Positions 12,493 to 24,711 of a stretch of 64,000 nucleotides of DNA are shown here, piece after piece. The translations under genes and the position numbers were made by a program. Within the stretch, counting starts at the first letter, position 1, and each line of letters opens with the position of its first letter. The notes below the pieces were generated by a model. It saw only the letters and a list, made by a program, of their open reading frames with translations, made no database searches and had not been told where the DNA came from. The DNA comes from Rhizophagus irregularis (Eukaryota > Glomeromycota > Glomeromycetes > Glomerales > Glomeraceae), in contig NC_089435.1 in NCBI RefSeq assembly GCF_026210795.1, forward strand, positions 4,340,001 through 4,404,000. The letters run 5' to 3'.

Positions 12493-13044
12493 CAAATTAG
12501 ATGCCAAGGTGAAGATTTTATTAGAAAAGTATTACAAAACATATTAGGAATTACAGCAAAGTCAGAAAAATTTCAAAAGTTCCAACATTTGGCATTAGAA
12601 GTAAAAGTTGAAACTTGTCTATCAATAAGATTACAAAAAGACTTCAAGATATCTCTTGCTGAGGCACAGACACTTATGGCCAACATTTTAATTCGATTCA
12701 TTCTTGCATTTAAAGAATTAATATGGAAACCAAGATGTGAACAAGTTATTTTATGGGAAAAAAGAGAAGGTATTTCTCGAACAGATAAAATTACTTTAGA
12801 ATCCAAAGCAAAGGACAATTCAAATCAACTTTCAGAATTCAAAGTAAAGAACAATTCAAATCAACTTACAAATAAAGTTAAAGATTTACAAATGGGAAAA
12901 GTAGATCGATTACAAAAATCAGTCTCTTTGGTAAAGAAATCTATGGATACCTTTGTAAGGAAATACATATGTGAGGATTGGATTCCAATAAAAAAGAAAG
13001 TTGATAAGATTACGTTATACATGAGCAAAAAATTATTGGATTAA
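12493..13044 (+). pseudogene. 5'-truncated protein-coding retrocopy
   Basis: An uninterrupted frame of about 183 codons starts directly at the insertion edge (CAA ATT AGA...) with no ATG and ends at TAA 13042-13044. It is helical and charged (SEKFQKFQHLALEV, LIWKPRCEQVILWEKREGIS), with an imperfect duplication in which LSEFKVKNNSNQL follows SKAKDNSNQ. A 3'UTR of about 335 bases leads to the poly(A). I do not recognise the parent gene. Since the start codon is missing, expression would need a new promoter and start. Confidence 0.7.
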
Positions 13045-13400
13045 TAGATACAAAAATAATATTTTTATTCTTTTCTTATTTATATTTATTTTTATTTATA
13101 ATTTTAGACATATAATTTATTAATTATTGTTAATTTTATTTTTATTTTTAATTTTGTTTTTGTTTTTCTTTTAATGTTTTATTTTTGTTTATACTTTTAG
13201 ATTATGGTATATTATTTTGCTATGCTTTTTGGTTACTTTTATTCTTAATTTTAATTTTATTGGTAATATAATATCTAATGGTTGATTGGACTGGCCTGGA
13301 GCTGGAAGTATCATTCATAGAATATTTGTGATTATTATGTAGTCCAAATATATTCTAATAAAATGGTACATGATTCAACATTTAAAAAAAAAAAAAAAAA
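12493..13400 (+). mobile_element. poly(A)-tailed retrocopy with 17 bp target duplication
   Basis: A 908 base insertion is flanked by identical 17 base copies of AAATATATTAAAAAAAT (12476-12492 and 13401-13417). It ends in an A run after an AATAAA signal near 13354, about 25 bases upstream of the tail. It contains coding sequence without introns. This is the classic product of LINE-type target-primed reverse transcription of a cellular or element mRNA, truncated at its 5' end because coding begins at the insertion edge. Confidence 0.85.
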
Positions 13401-13417
13401 AAATATATTAAAAAAAT

Positions 13418-15709
13418 AATACATTAATATTTCTTTAACTTGCAGGTGATTTTCACCATACCAGCATTAGCAAATATTAATGGGCGACATTTTTAATTCT
13501 GCCCAAAACTCTACCCTAATTCTGGTAAGGTGACAATTACCGGTGGTGATATTTAGCAATACTCTTAAAATGTTGAATTTAAATTAATCTAAATTTAAAG
13601 ATAATGGAAAACAGAAAAAAGCTTTTTCTATTCATAATAAATAAAATGAAAAAAAGATATTAATGTTTCTTTTTTCTATTTTTTTTTATTTCACAAATAT
13701 TTAATTGTTTAAAATACTTTTTTTTTTTAGCTTTTTAAAATGTTGGACTTTTGAAGTTTTTATGTTCCTTCTTTTTATTTTTTTAAATGCAACTTTGAGT
13801 ATATACAGTAATATTACTCGAAAAATATTTTTAAGATTAAGCTAAGTTGTGAAGTGAATAAATTTAGAAGTGAAAATATATTTAATAAATAAAATTTTCA
13901 TTAAGAAGCAGTCATATAATTATATTAGTACAAAAAATGAATTATTTACATTTTGGTTACAGACATTTCACTGAAAGTCATTTCGCCAAAAGGATATTTC
14001 GCTGAAAAATAAGGCCAACATTACTATGCAACATTATAAATAATTCAAGCCAGATTATTTTTGTGCGGAGTTTTAAAAAATTTGTGCGCACATTGAATTT
14101 CAAACACTCCGTCCTACCTGGATATAACGGACTTAAAATAATGAAACATCGTACTATAACATTTCTTCCTTTGAAAATTCGGTTAAAATATTGTCCAAAT
14201 TATAGATTATCGTAATTTTTTGATGAACTAGTTAATAAAAACAAATATACATTTAAACTTTTTAACTATTGTGATTATATTTGTGATTAATCCAATAATC
14301 GTCTGGTAATCATCCGGTAATCATCCGGTAATCCGGTAATTTATTTCATCCAAATATACATATTATTTTCAATGAATATTTCTTTTTTGATTATATTTAT
14401 TCCAATTAGAAATTAAAACATTCGAATGAGAATACAAAAACAGAACGACATTTTGAAGTAATTGGTGCAGTATCTATAACAAGAATATCATTTATACCGT
14501 TTGTTTCAAATCATTCCATAAACATACTCATCATATTTTCGCAGCTATCTAGTTATTCAGCCTGTTTGATTAGGTGAAAATCCTCCAAATACGAATTATG
14601 TATTTACTATTCGCACCACATTTAACAGATGCAACAAACATGTGGTGGAACAATAACAAGTACCAGTGATTCCCAGTTCCCACGCTAAAGGACTAATACG
14701 TTCTTATTAAAGAAAAAAAAAATAATTTTCCTAAAAAAAAATCCATTATAATTTGTGCATTATTTTGCAATGTTGTTATTTAACAAAGATTTTTTCATTC
14801 AAATTGATACATTTAAACTTTAGCTTGTGACATATAACGAATCATGTATTGATGCATGTGACAAACTGACTATCAAGCCTAATTTGAAGGCGATAAAGAA
14901 ATAAGGTTTATTATTTTAGTGTGTAATTTACATTAAAAAGGTTAGTAATGATATATATAATGAATATTATTAATCTTTCATTGTAACATTGTACTGTACT
15001 ACGTAAATTTTATACATTTATTATTTATCTTTTAATCGTTGACCACAAAATTTCCACCATTTATCTTTTTTTTTGTTTATATAATTAGTCATGTATTAAA
15101 CTTTTTTTGTTAGTTATTATCTTCCTATTACTTTATATATTATATTTTTTCGACCATTTATTATTGTGATCACGACGATTAATAATTAATTATTCTACAA
15201 TACATAACATTGGGTGACATATATTATTCAATAATCAAATCAAAATGCAATTACGCCTAAATTCTAAGAAGCGAACATTATTTATGCTAATGCCTATTCT
15301 TAATAAAGTCTAGAACAATATTATGATCGCCGCTAAATTATGGTAACGATCTTCACGATTAGTGAAATTTACGATTCTTTGAATGATTTGCAAATAATGA
15401 TGTCAAGATTAATCTCGTTCTCATTGTTACAATAGATATTTTTAGTAGACTTTTCCATTAACAAACAATTTAAAAAATCGGTTTAAGTATATGCAGTTTT
15501 TGTGTTCATGTGTACCCAAATATTTGATATCATGCCTCAGATAATCAACTGCTTCCTTTATATCATCATATTTAGTAATCTTTTTGATTAAATTGTTTCA
15601 TTTTTTTTTTCATTTTCTTTTAAAAGAATATAAAAAAAATTATAAACTATCGTGCTATCGTTAAGAAAATTCTTTATTTTTTTTAAATATTGAAAAAAAA
15701 GTTATAATC
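13418..15709. other. intergenic, scattered repeat debris
   Basis: No gene supported. At 14299-14340 there is a short CATCCGGTAAT tandem, and near 13481-13560 an AATTCTGCC/AATTCTGG pair that may be a decayed MITE. The last 200 bases are a T-rich promoter region for the first kelch gene. Confidence 0.45.
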
Positions 15710-17400
15710 ATGTCGCGAAATTCTTTAATTTATCTTTTGTTATTTATTTTATTACAATTCCTACTGGTTGAGATAAATTGTGAAGTGAAATTTCCCATAT
15801 CACAACGATATTTTCATACTACCACATATATTGATAATAAGTTATATATCTTGGGTGGTCGATATACATCTGATGATACTATTAAAACTCTTGGAAGAGA
15901 ATTTTTTTATCTTGATTTTTCCACCGGATTTAATACTAATTCTTTAACATGGAATACTGTCAATAATTTCGTTCCTCAACATCATGGTGCTGCAACCGTT
16001 GTAGGTGGTGCTCAAAATGATACATTATTTTTATATGGAGGAATTACAAATTACGAGAGAATGAGTATGGTTTATTCATTTAACCCGAAAAAATCATGGA
16101 TGATTCCAACCTTAGAAGGAAATGATGGAAGTGAAGTTAATAGAAAGGCATTTTTGACAGGCATTGCAGATAATGGAAAGATGTATTTATGGGGTGGAAC
16201 GGAAATGATAACGAGATATTATGTAAACGATATGCTTATTTTAGATATGATAGATCTTACTTGGAGTACTGGAAGTTTGATTAATGCACCAATTCCAAGA
16301 AATGAATATGGAGCCACTTTATTACCTAACCATAAAATTATTTATATGGGTAAGTTCGTTGATGATCAAGAATCGTTTCGCGAGGATCGTTTAATATAAA
16401 ATTATTTACACTATCTCATTCATTATTCTTATTTAGGTGGTAGCAATGGTCAAAATTTGGGTATAGGATTAGATAAGGTAAATTCTTTTGTATTTTATTT
16501 TAATAAACATGATATTTAGGTTTACATAAATTTATTTGTATTTTTTAGGTTTATATGTATGATACGATAAATGATAGTTGGGCTACTCAAGTAAGTTGTT
16601 AACTGTATATAAAATTTTTTTTTTTATAAAAACTCATCAATTTTTTGTTGTTATTAAATATGTAGGTAACTTCAGGAAATATACCTTCTAGAAGATTTGG
16701 TTTTTCTTCTAATCTTGGTAAGTTTTTTTTTCTTAAAATATGAATATGTAAATTAGATTTTATTAATAATAATCTTTCATCTTAATAGCTTTAGATGGGC
16801 AAAGATTAATAATTTTTGGAGGATATAATGTTCCTTCTAAGGAAGCAACTTACGTATTAGATTTAACCAATTTTAACTGGTATGTTCCGAATATTAATGG
16901 AACTATTCCATCAAGTCGAGCCTATCATAGAGCAGATGTAATTAATAAATATCTGGTTGTAACATTTGGTAAATATAGTAAAATAATATTTATTATTAAT
17001 GTTTTTTTTTTAGCGAGTTTTAATTTAATAATAAAATATAATTAATTTAATAGGGTCCGGTTATAATAATTCAAAGGAAGATGATGTTTTATTACTTGAT
17101 ATAAGTAATAATGACCAATATGTTTGGACAGGCTATTATGCTATTTCTGATTCAGCTCCATCGCCAATTGATAGTAAAAAATCTCGTAATTACAAATTAA
17201 TCGGTATAATTGGCGCATCTGTAGTCGGTAGTATGGTATTAATTGCAGGAACTTACTACTTACACAGATGGAATAGAAATAGACGAACGAAAATTGCAGT
17301 ACATCCTCCTAGCGGTAAACTTGATAATCAAACAGGACAAAAAGTAGTTTTAACAATGGTTAACGATAATGGCAATAATGATCAACAAACCAAACAATAA
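15710..17400 (+). CDS. secreted/membrane-anchored kelch-repeat protein 1
   Basis: Six exons (15710-16349, 16437-16477, 16549-16590, 16666-16717, 16789-16968, 17054-17400) give 433 residues. Residues 1-24 are a signal peptide (LIYLLLFILLQFLLVEINC). About six kelch-like blades follow, with motifs LYILGGR, LFLYGGI, MYLWGGT, IIYMGGS and LIIFGGY. A Ser/Pro linker leads to one membrane span (KLIGIIGASVVGSMVLIAGTYY) and a basic, then Asn/Gln-rich cytosolic tail. The expected topology is an outside beta-propeller with a short cytosolic tail, so it could be a surface receptor or a carbohydrate- or protein-binding protein. No galactose-oxidase catalytic set was identified. It is the most divergent member of the three-gene tandem cluster and shares its intron positions. 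Confidence 0.9.
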
Positions 17401-18024
17401 TTACAAAAAAAAGCGATTAAAATATGATCTCTAATAATGTATAAATACATTTTTTATTTCCATTTATATATATATATATATATATAATATATTGTGTATA
17501 AATAAATTATATAAATAAATTACAAATTTATATACTGTTACCCTGTAAAAAAAAAAAAATTTTTACCACATAAATATCATTGATATGTCGTTTGAATTTA
17601 GATTGGTTTACGATTTCTTCCGATTAATCGTTAATAATTTTCGTGTAACATGCCAAAATGTCTAATTGAATTAAGTTGTAAATATTATCTTTACGTTTTT
17701 GGTTATATCAGATGTTGATGAATTTGTAACTTCATACGTTAAATAACCATTTATCAAGCATTATCAAACATGGTATTACAACCGAAGATTTTTACGCCCT
17801 GAGCTCAAAAAGGTATCATCAAACTAAATGTAGATACGATTACCCTTATCTTGAGATAGATATAATTTTCTTATAAATTTTGGTTCTCAGAAGGTATTCT
17901 TTTAACCAAAGAAATTTTTTTCTTTTTTATTTTAAAAAAAAAAAATTATCACTCAATTTTCAATTTTTATTTTGTTTCATTTTTTTAAAAAAAATAATTG
18001 TTTTGTAAAAAAAAAACCATAGCC

Positions 18025-19739
18025 ATGTTAAAGAACACTCTAACTTATTTCGTATTATTATTCAATTTAATTCAATGCTTATTAACTGAAATAAATGGTG
18101 TATCACCCATCCTAGCCTTCAAACCAACACTACGACATCTTCATGCCGCTACAGTCATTGACGATAAATTATATATTTTAAGCGGAATGGATGACACTAT
18201 TGGTGGGATTGTTGGCGGAACCCAATTTTTTTATCTCAACGTATCAGCTCCATTTAATACTAAAATGCCATTATATTGGCATGACCTAACAAGTAAAAAT
18301 ATCGTTCCACCGCAAATCGGTGTCACAGCCGTTAAAGGTGGTGCTGATAATAATACGTTAATTTTGTACGGAGGAAGAAATTTGACAAGCATTGAAAGCA
18401 AAGCTTTGGTTTATGCGTATGATACCCAGGGTAACGCGTGGCATATCCCAACAATTTCTGGAGAAAATTATATTAAGAGGAGAAGTTTAACAGCAGTCGT
18501 CGATTATCAAGGAAAAGTATATTTATTTGGTGGAAAGTTATTGGAATTTGACTCTTTTGTAAATGATATGATTACTTTAGATACAATAAATTTTCGTTGG
18601 GGAAAAGGTAGTTCAACAAACGCACCAACATCAAGAATTAATTATGGTGCAACATTATTACCCAATCAAAACATTATTTATATAGGTAAGACCATTTACC
18701 GCGACGCAGTAACTGAGTGTGAAAACATGTGACCGTGTGATTTATTTTTTTTTTTTAATTAAATAGGTGGTGGAAATAGCCTTAATGAAAGTTTACCATT
18801 AGATGAGGTAATTATATCATTATTTATTATTTTAATATATACAGGGTTAACTTGATTAATTTATCTTGATAGGTCTTTATATACGATACTAACAATAATA
18901 ATTGGAGCACAAAAGTAAGTTAATAATCATTATCTTTTATATAAAGACTCACTCACTAATAATATACGATAATTGATTCTTAATTAAAGAAAACTTCAGG
19001 GTTAATACCTTCTAATAGATATGGTTTAACTGCTGTTCTTGGTATGTATTAAATTAAAATAAAATTTATAAAATTTTCAAATTTCTCAATTATTAATCAT
19101 TTTATCCTAATAGGATTGGACGGAGAACAAGTTATAGTTTATGGAGGGTTAGGAAATAAAAATATTATTATCAATCCCGAAGAATCACTTTATACTTTAA
19201 ATATCAACACTTTTGAATGGAGTATTCCAAAAATTACTGGAAACATTCCAAGCTGTAGATATATGCATAGAGCAAATGTGATTGGAAATTATATGGTCAC
19301 AACATTTGGTAAATACATTATTGTTGATTTGATTTTTTATAAATGATGATTTGATTTTTAAATTTTTATCCTAAATTTAATAGGAGTCGGTTATAACATA
19401 ACTGAAGACGACGTTTTATTACTTGATATCAGTGATAAAAATGAATTTAAATGGACAACGACCTTTTATCCGCCACCTCCAACTTCAGATCCAGCTCCAG
19501 CTCCTCCTTCAACACCGTCTAAGAATAAATCGGTAGTAATTGGTTTAGCTACTGGATTTTCTTTACTTTGTGCATTCACTATTGGAATGTTCTTCTTGTA
19601 CAAACGAAATAAGAATAGAAAAGTAAAAGTAAATACACTACATATTCCTAACGGTAAACTTGACAATCAATCAGGACAAAAAACGGTTGAAACAACTAAT
19701 AAGGTTGACAATCATGATGAAGAAGCGAAACAAGTTTAA
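18025..19739 (+). CDS. secreted/membrane-anchored kelch-repeat protein 2
   Basis: Six exons (18025-18685, 18767-18807, 18873-18914, 18990-19041, 19114-19308, 19384-19739) give 448 residues. I chose the ATG at 18025 because it opens a clean signal peptide (MLKNTLTYFVLLFNLIQCLL). Kelch blades carry LYILSGM, LILYGGR, VYLFGGK, IIYIGGG and VIVYGGL. A Pro/Ala stalk (PPPPTSDPAPAPP) leads to a single membrane span (VVIGLATGFSLLCAFTIGMF) and a Lys/Arg-rich tail. Exon lengths 41, 42 and 52 match gene 1 exactly. It is nearly identical to gene 3, including introns and flanks. The role is likely surface sensing or binding, but the ligand is unknown. Confidence 0.92.
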
Positions 19740-20473
19740 CCAATCGTTGAAAAGATTTAAATTAAAATCAAATCCTCTGATCAAGATGTTTTATTTTCTT
19801 CTTGTATATATATACATATATTATATATCATAATTCAAATATTTTTCTCTCTTTTTCTGTATATTTCAAGTTTTTGTATATTATCTTTTATCTTTTTTTT
19901 TGTAATTTTTTTTCTTTATGAATAATTTTTAATTTAAACAAAACTTAACCTCGAACTTAAAATATGTTTTACACGTTTTTTTGTAAAATTTGAACGTGAT
20001 TGGTAGCCTGTTTTTCCATCATCATCTTAACATAATTGCATCATAACCGGGAATTAGTACAATCTTATTGACCATTAAATTCGAAGGTATACATATGCGT
20101 ATAATGCAATCTGGGAAAGTCAATTTAACTATATTTAATTTGCATCAGTGAATTATTTTTTTTTACTTGTCAACATTATCTTTACGTTTTTGGTTATATG
20201 TCGTTTGAATTTGGAATTTCATACGTTAAATAACCACATTATCAAACTTTCTTGCGGTATTACAAACGAATTTACGCCTGAGCTCAAAAAGGTAGCATCA
20301 AACTATTTGTAGATAGATATAATTTTCTTATAAATTCTGGTTCTCAGAAGGTATTCTTTTTAACCAAAGAAATTTTTTTTTCTTAAAAAAAAAAGTTATC
20401 ACTCAATTTTCAATTTTTATTTTGTTTCATTTTTTTAAAAAGTAATTTTTTTTTGTAAAAAAAAACCATAACC

Positions 20474-22183
20474 ATGATGTTAAAGAACACTTTAACTTAT
20501 TTCGTATTATTATTCAATTTCTTATTAATTGAAATAAATGGTACTTCGCCACCCCTCATATTCAAACCAACACTACGACATCTTCATGCTGCTACAGTCA
20601 TTGACGATAAATTATATATTTTAAGCGGAATGGATGATACTATTGGTGGGATTGTTGGCGGAACCCAATTTTTTTATCTCAACGTATCAGCTCTATTTAA
20701 TACTCAAATGCCATTAAATTGGCGTGACCTAACAAGTAAAAATATCGTTCCACCGCAAATCGGTGTCACAGCCGTTAAAGGTGGTGCTGATAATAATACG
20801 TTAATTTTGTACGGAGGAAGAAATTTGACAAACATTGAAAGCAAAGCTTTGGTTTATGCGTATGATACCCAGGGTAACTCGTGGAATATCCCAACAATTT
20901 CTGGAGAAAATCACATTAAGAGGAGAAGTTTAACAGCAGTCGTTGATTATCAGGGAAAAGTATATTTATTTGGTGGAAAGTTATTGGGATTTGACTCTTT
21001 TGTAAATGATATGATTACTTTAGATACAATAAATTTTCGTTGGGGAAAAGGTAGTTCAACAAACGCACCAACATCAAGAGTCAATTATGGTGCAACATTA
21101 TTACCCAATCAAAACATTATTTATATAGGTAAGACCTTTTACCGTGACGCAGTAACTGAATGTGAAAACATGTGACCGTGTGATTTTTTTTTTAACTATT
21201 AAATAGGTGGTGGAAATAGCCTTAATGAAAGTTTACCATTAGATGAGGTAATTATATCATTATTTATTATTATTTAATATATACAGGGTTAATTTGATTA
21301 ATTTATCTTGATAGGTCTTTATATACGATACTAAAAATAATAATTGGAGCACAAAAGTAAGTTATAATCATTATCTTTATATAAAGACTCACTCACTAAT
21401 ATATGATAATTGATTTTTAATTAAAGAAAACTTCAGGGTTAATACCTTCTAATAGATATGGTTTAACTGCTGTTCTTGGTATGTATTAAAATTAAAGAAA
21501 ATAAATAAAATTTTTCAAATTTCTCAATTATTAATCATTTTATCCTAATAGGATTGGACGGAGAACAAGTAATAGTTTATGGAGGGTTAGGAAATAATAA
21601 TATTATTATCAGTCCCAAAGAATCACTTTATACTTTAAATATTAACACTTTTGAATGGAGTATTCCAAAAATTACTGGAAACATTCCAAGCTGTAGATAT
21701 ATGCATAGAGCAAATGTGATTGGAAATTATATGGTCACAACTTTTGGTAAATACATTATTGTTGATTTGATTTTTATAAATGATTTGATTTTTATAATTT
21801 TTATCCTAAATTTAATAGGAGTCGGTTATAACATAACTGAAGACGATGTTTTATTACTTGATATCAGTGATAAAAATGAATTTAAATGGACAACGACCTT
21901 TTATCCGCCACCTCCTCCAACTTCAGCTCCAGCTCCAGCTCCAGCTCCTCCTTCAACACCGTCTAAGAATAAATCGGTAGTAATTGGTTTAGCTACTGGA
22001 TTTTCTTTACTTTGTGCATTCACTGTTGGAATGTTCTTCTTGTACAAACGAAATAAGAATAGAAAAGTAAAAGTAAATACACTACATATTCCTAACAGTA
22101 AACTTGACAATCAATCAGGACAAAAAGCGGTTGAAACAATAAATAAGGTTGACAATCATGATGAAGAAGTAAAGCAAGTTTAA
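20474..22183 (+). CDS. secreted/membrane-anchored kelch-repeat protein 3
   Basis: Six exons (20474-21128, 21207-21247, 21315-21356, 21427-21478, 21552-21746, 21819-22183) give 449 residues with the same signal peptide, propeller, stalk, membrane span and tail as gene 2. Differences cluster in the signal-peptide end, a few propeller residues and the stalk, which is longer here (added Ala-Pro pairs and one extra Pro). Intron 5 (21747-21818) is 72 bases with no in-frame stop, so retaining it would add 24 residues after TTFG without breaking the frame. The matching intron in gene 2 is 75 bases and contains a stop. Confidence 0.92.
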
Positions 22184-22490
22184 CCATAATCGTTGAAAGA
22201 TTTAAATTAAAATCAAATCCTCTGATCAAAATGTTTTATTTTCTTCTTGTATATATATACATATATTATATATCATAATTAAAATATTTTTCTCTCTTTT
22301 TCTGTATATTTCAAGTTTTTGTATATTATCTTTTATTTTTTTTTTGGAATTTTTTTTCTTTTTTGTACTACTTTTGTTTCTCATGAATAATTTATAATCT
22401 AAACAAAACTTCTTATAATATGTTCTACACGTTTTTTGTAAAATTTGAACGTGATTGGTAGCCTGTTTTCCATCATCATCATAAAAATTT

Positions 22491-23160
22491 GCTATACTGG
22501 CTAATTTTACTAAACTATTTTACTTAATATATTTTGCCGGAATACCAGGGATGACAACCTTGTTAACCATTGAATTTGAAGGTATATATACGCGTGATTT
22601 TTGGTTGCGTTAGGTAGTTTTTAAAATATTTCTAGCTTTTTTATCATCTCATAATACACTTTGGGACATTCAATTTCGCTATATTTAATTGGCATCAGTG
22701 AATAGTTATCTTTTTTTTACTTGTCCATTTCCAACTTTTACTCTATAATTGGCTATTCATTGTAATATGAAAATTTCCTATAAACAAAAAAGTAGAGAGA
22801 CGGAAGCTATCTTCTTGCACCAAAAGCAGTGATGGCAAGATAAATAAGACATTGATATTCAGGTTCCTGATCTTTATCATCTTAGTTAAAGTAAGCATTC
22901 CTGAAAGATCAGCTTACCGATAACTTGCCAAGTAAAAACCCAATTAACACTGGTCTTAAGCAAAATACTATTCAGTGAATCCTTCATAAATATTTCCAAC
23001 CTAATTAGATCAATTATATTTTTCTTTTCCATGTTATTCTTACCCTCACCCGTTACTTCTTTATAAAAAGAATATAAATACCGTTATTGATGATATTCCT
23101 GATCATATCAGGTTGTTAGCTCAAGAAGGATCACTGACAGCAAGCTTTCAGACCTTTGCA
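22491..23160. other. intergenic, nothing recognised
   Basis: No gene, TIR pair or tandem repeat that I can support. It separates the kelch cluster from the decayed minus-strand gene. Confidence 0.4.
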
Positions 23161-24711
23161 CTAGTACTGAAAGTGTTTGGCCAAATTGTCAGATGTATAA
23201 GCATTATGAAAGAAAGTGTGCAATATGGGACTTATTAAATTCGCCACCAAAGTTCTTTCGCTAATTTTTTTCTTCAATGAACGTAACAGAATTGTGTAAG
23301 CCCTGCAAAGTAGTTGAGAGAAAACACTTTACCATAGACAATTAATAAAGATGTTTGAATAAAAAAGAGTAGAGATCAAACTTACAAGTGTTGAAATAGA
23401 AACTGCATTCGTTGGAAAAATTCATCTTCTGCTGTTGAATCGAATGTTTTCGAGAAAGAGTTTATAATTGTTTTACGAAGTTTGCACAACCCGCCATCAT
23501 CGTCATCAAGAGCAATCTAAAGTAATGATAATCAGCAAAAGAATTTCTAATATTGCAAAAGATGATAATGTTAATAAAAGAATATAAACCTCAATATATC
23601 TGATATTCTTGTAGTATCAATTTTATGTCCCTCGTCAATTTCTCTATTCCAATAAAACTTGATTTAATGTCCTTTCTCAAATCTTCAAGAGTTTCCTAGA
23701 AAATACTTTTATTTGCATCTCTGAATAGTTATCCATCTGCAATAAAAGAATATGCGATAGACTCCTAAATTTTTCAAAAAAATCACATTCTAAAAATAAA
23801 GTTAATTACTAAAAAGGTATTCATTTAAAAGTCCTACTTACAATATTTCGTGATAATTTTTCGTTACTAGCAAGCCAGAATTTTGCGCATGAGCTAACGC
23901 TTTGGATCGATATGACTCAAATAATGACGATATGTTCTTTGATTTAAAAAATGAACTATAAAATAGTTATTGTTTTAGAGGAATCACACTTGCGATCGAC
24001 TGTAAGAAAAAATATACTTACAGGCTTATCCCCTTGACTAATGTATTCGTCAAACCCAATTCTTCTACGTTCATATTTAACCTAGACTCATCCTCATCGC
24101 TTTATCATACTCGGACTCACTTCCGGTTTTTGTGAGTGCAGGTCGTTTTCTTGGCTTGTAAAATATATCAAATTAATATATATATTTGTTTGTACGCAAA
24201 TATTATCTGTGTTGTATTTATACTAACCTCTTCGCTATTTTCATAATCACGATCCAGAACCAGTGCTACCTTTGAATTAGAAGTCACAATACGCGGAGGA
24301 AGTTCGATCTGGGGATGATTTTTCGTCATTGTAAAAAGCAGATAATATATAAGTCTAATGAAATAACCAAACTCATCATCATAATCAAAGGAATAAGATA
24401 TATTCCATGAAACGAGACGTAGTCTAACAACCAGAAAGACGTAGTTCCTAGTTGCAACATGGAAATAGAGGCGTAGTCTATTCCCTGAGGGAAGGCGTAG
24501 TTCACTATCACTGGCCGAGACGTAGTCAGGCAGCTACTCAGAGCTTCTATCTTAGCTAATAATAAATATTTACATAAAAAACACGTACATTAAATTCGTC
24601 AAGACATTTTTGAGCTCGTGCACTTTTTTCTTTTGATTCGTTACTTGGAATAATCTTATTAAGTGCTTTCGTATAGTTCCTATGCTCCTGACTCTTGTAA
24701 AATCTTTGCAT
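23161..24711 (-). pseudogene. decayed multi-exon gene of unknown family
   Basis: Minus-strand exon pieces keep protein character: 24711-24589 (starts MQRFYKSQEH), 24329-24228 plus 24154-24022 (NSEE joined to PRKRPALTKTGSESEYDKA), 23955-23842, about 23695-23592, 23516-23386 (IALDDDDGGLCKL) and 23302-23161 (ISERTLVANLISPILHTFFH), ending in TAG. The frame breaks near 24088: the SESEYDKA frame hits a stop, while the next frame continues DEDESRLNMNVEELG. Other joins (24589 to the next exon, 23842 to 23695) do not keep phase. The final TAG cuts the protein where coding-like sequence seems to stop abruptly. I recognise no domain. It looks like a former fungal gene with a charged, partly helical product. 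Confidence 0.6.
24410..24530. repeat. five spaced GRCGTAGTY motifs
   Basis: The motif G-[AG]-CGTAGT-[CT] occurs five times at about 24411, 24438, 24471, 24496 and 24520, spaced 24-33 bases apart, within the decayed minus-strand gene between its first two exon pieces. GACGTAGTC is close to a palindrome. It may be a regulatory cluster or a decayed minisatellite. Confidence 0.5.

Larger units (their letters stand above)
17690..22490 (+). repeat. tandem segmental duplication of ~2.3 kb
   Basis: About 17690-20040 and 20170-22490 are direct copies covering upstream DNA (CTTTACGTTTTTGGTTATAT, TGAGCTCAAAAAGGTA), the whole kelch gene with introns, and downstream DNA (GTGATTGGTAGCCTG). The copies differ mainly by small indels and substitutions, so the duplication is recent. 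Confidence 0.85.

Noticed and set aside
15710-22183. Galactose oxidase activity for the kelch proteins
   Set aside because: Kelch blades are present, but I could not identify the Tyr-Cys and copper-ligand set of the enzyme.
24326-24511. Minus-strand 61 codon frame ending at 24326
   Set aside because: It runs through the GRCGTAGTY repeats in a different frame from the recognisable exon pieces.
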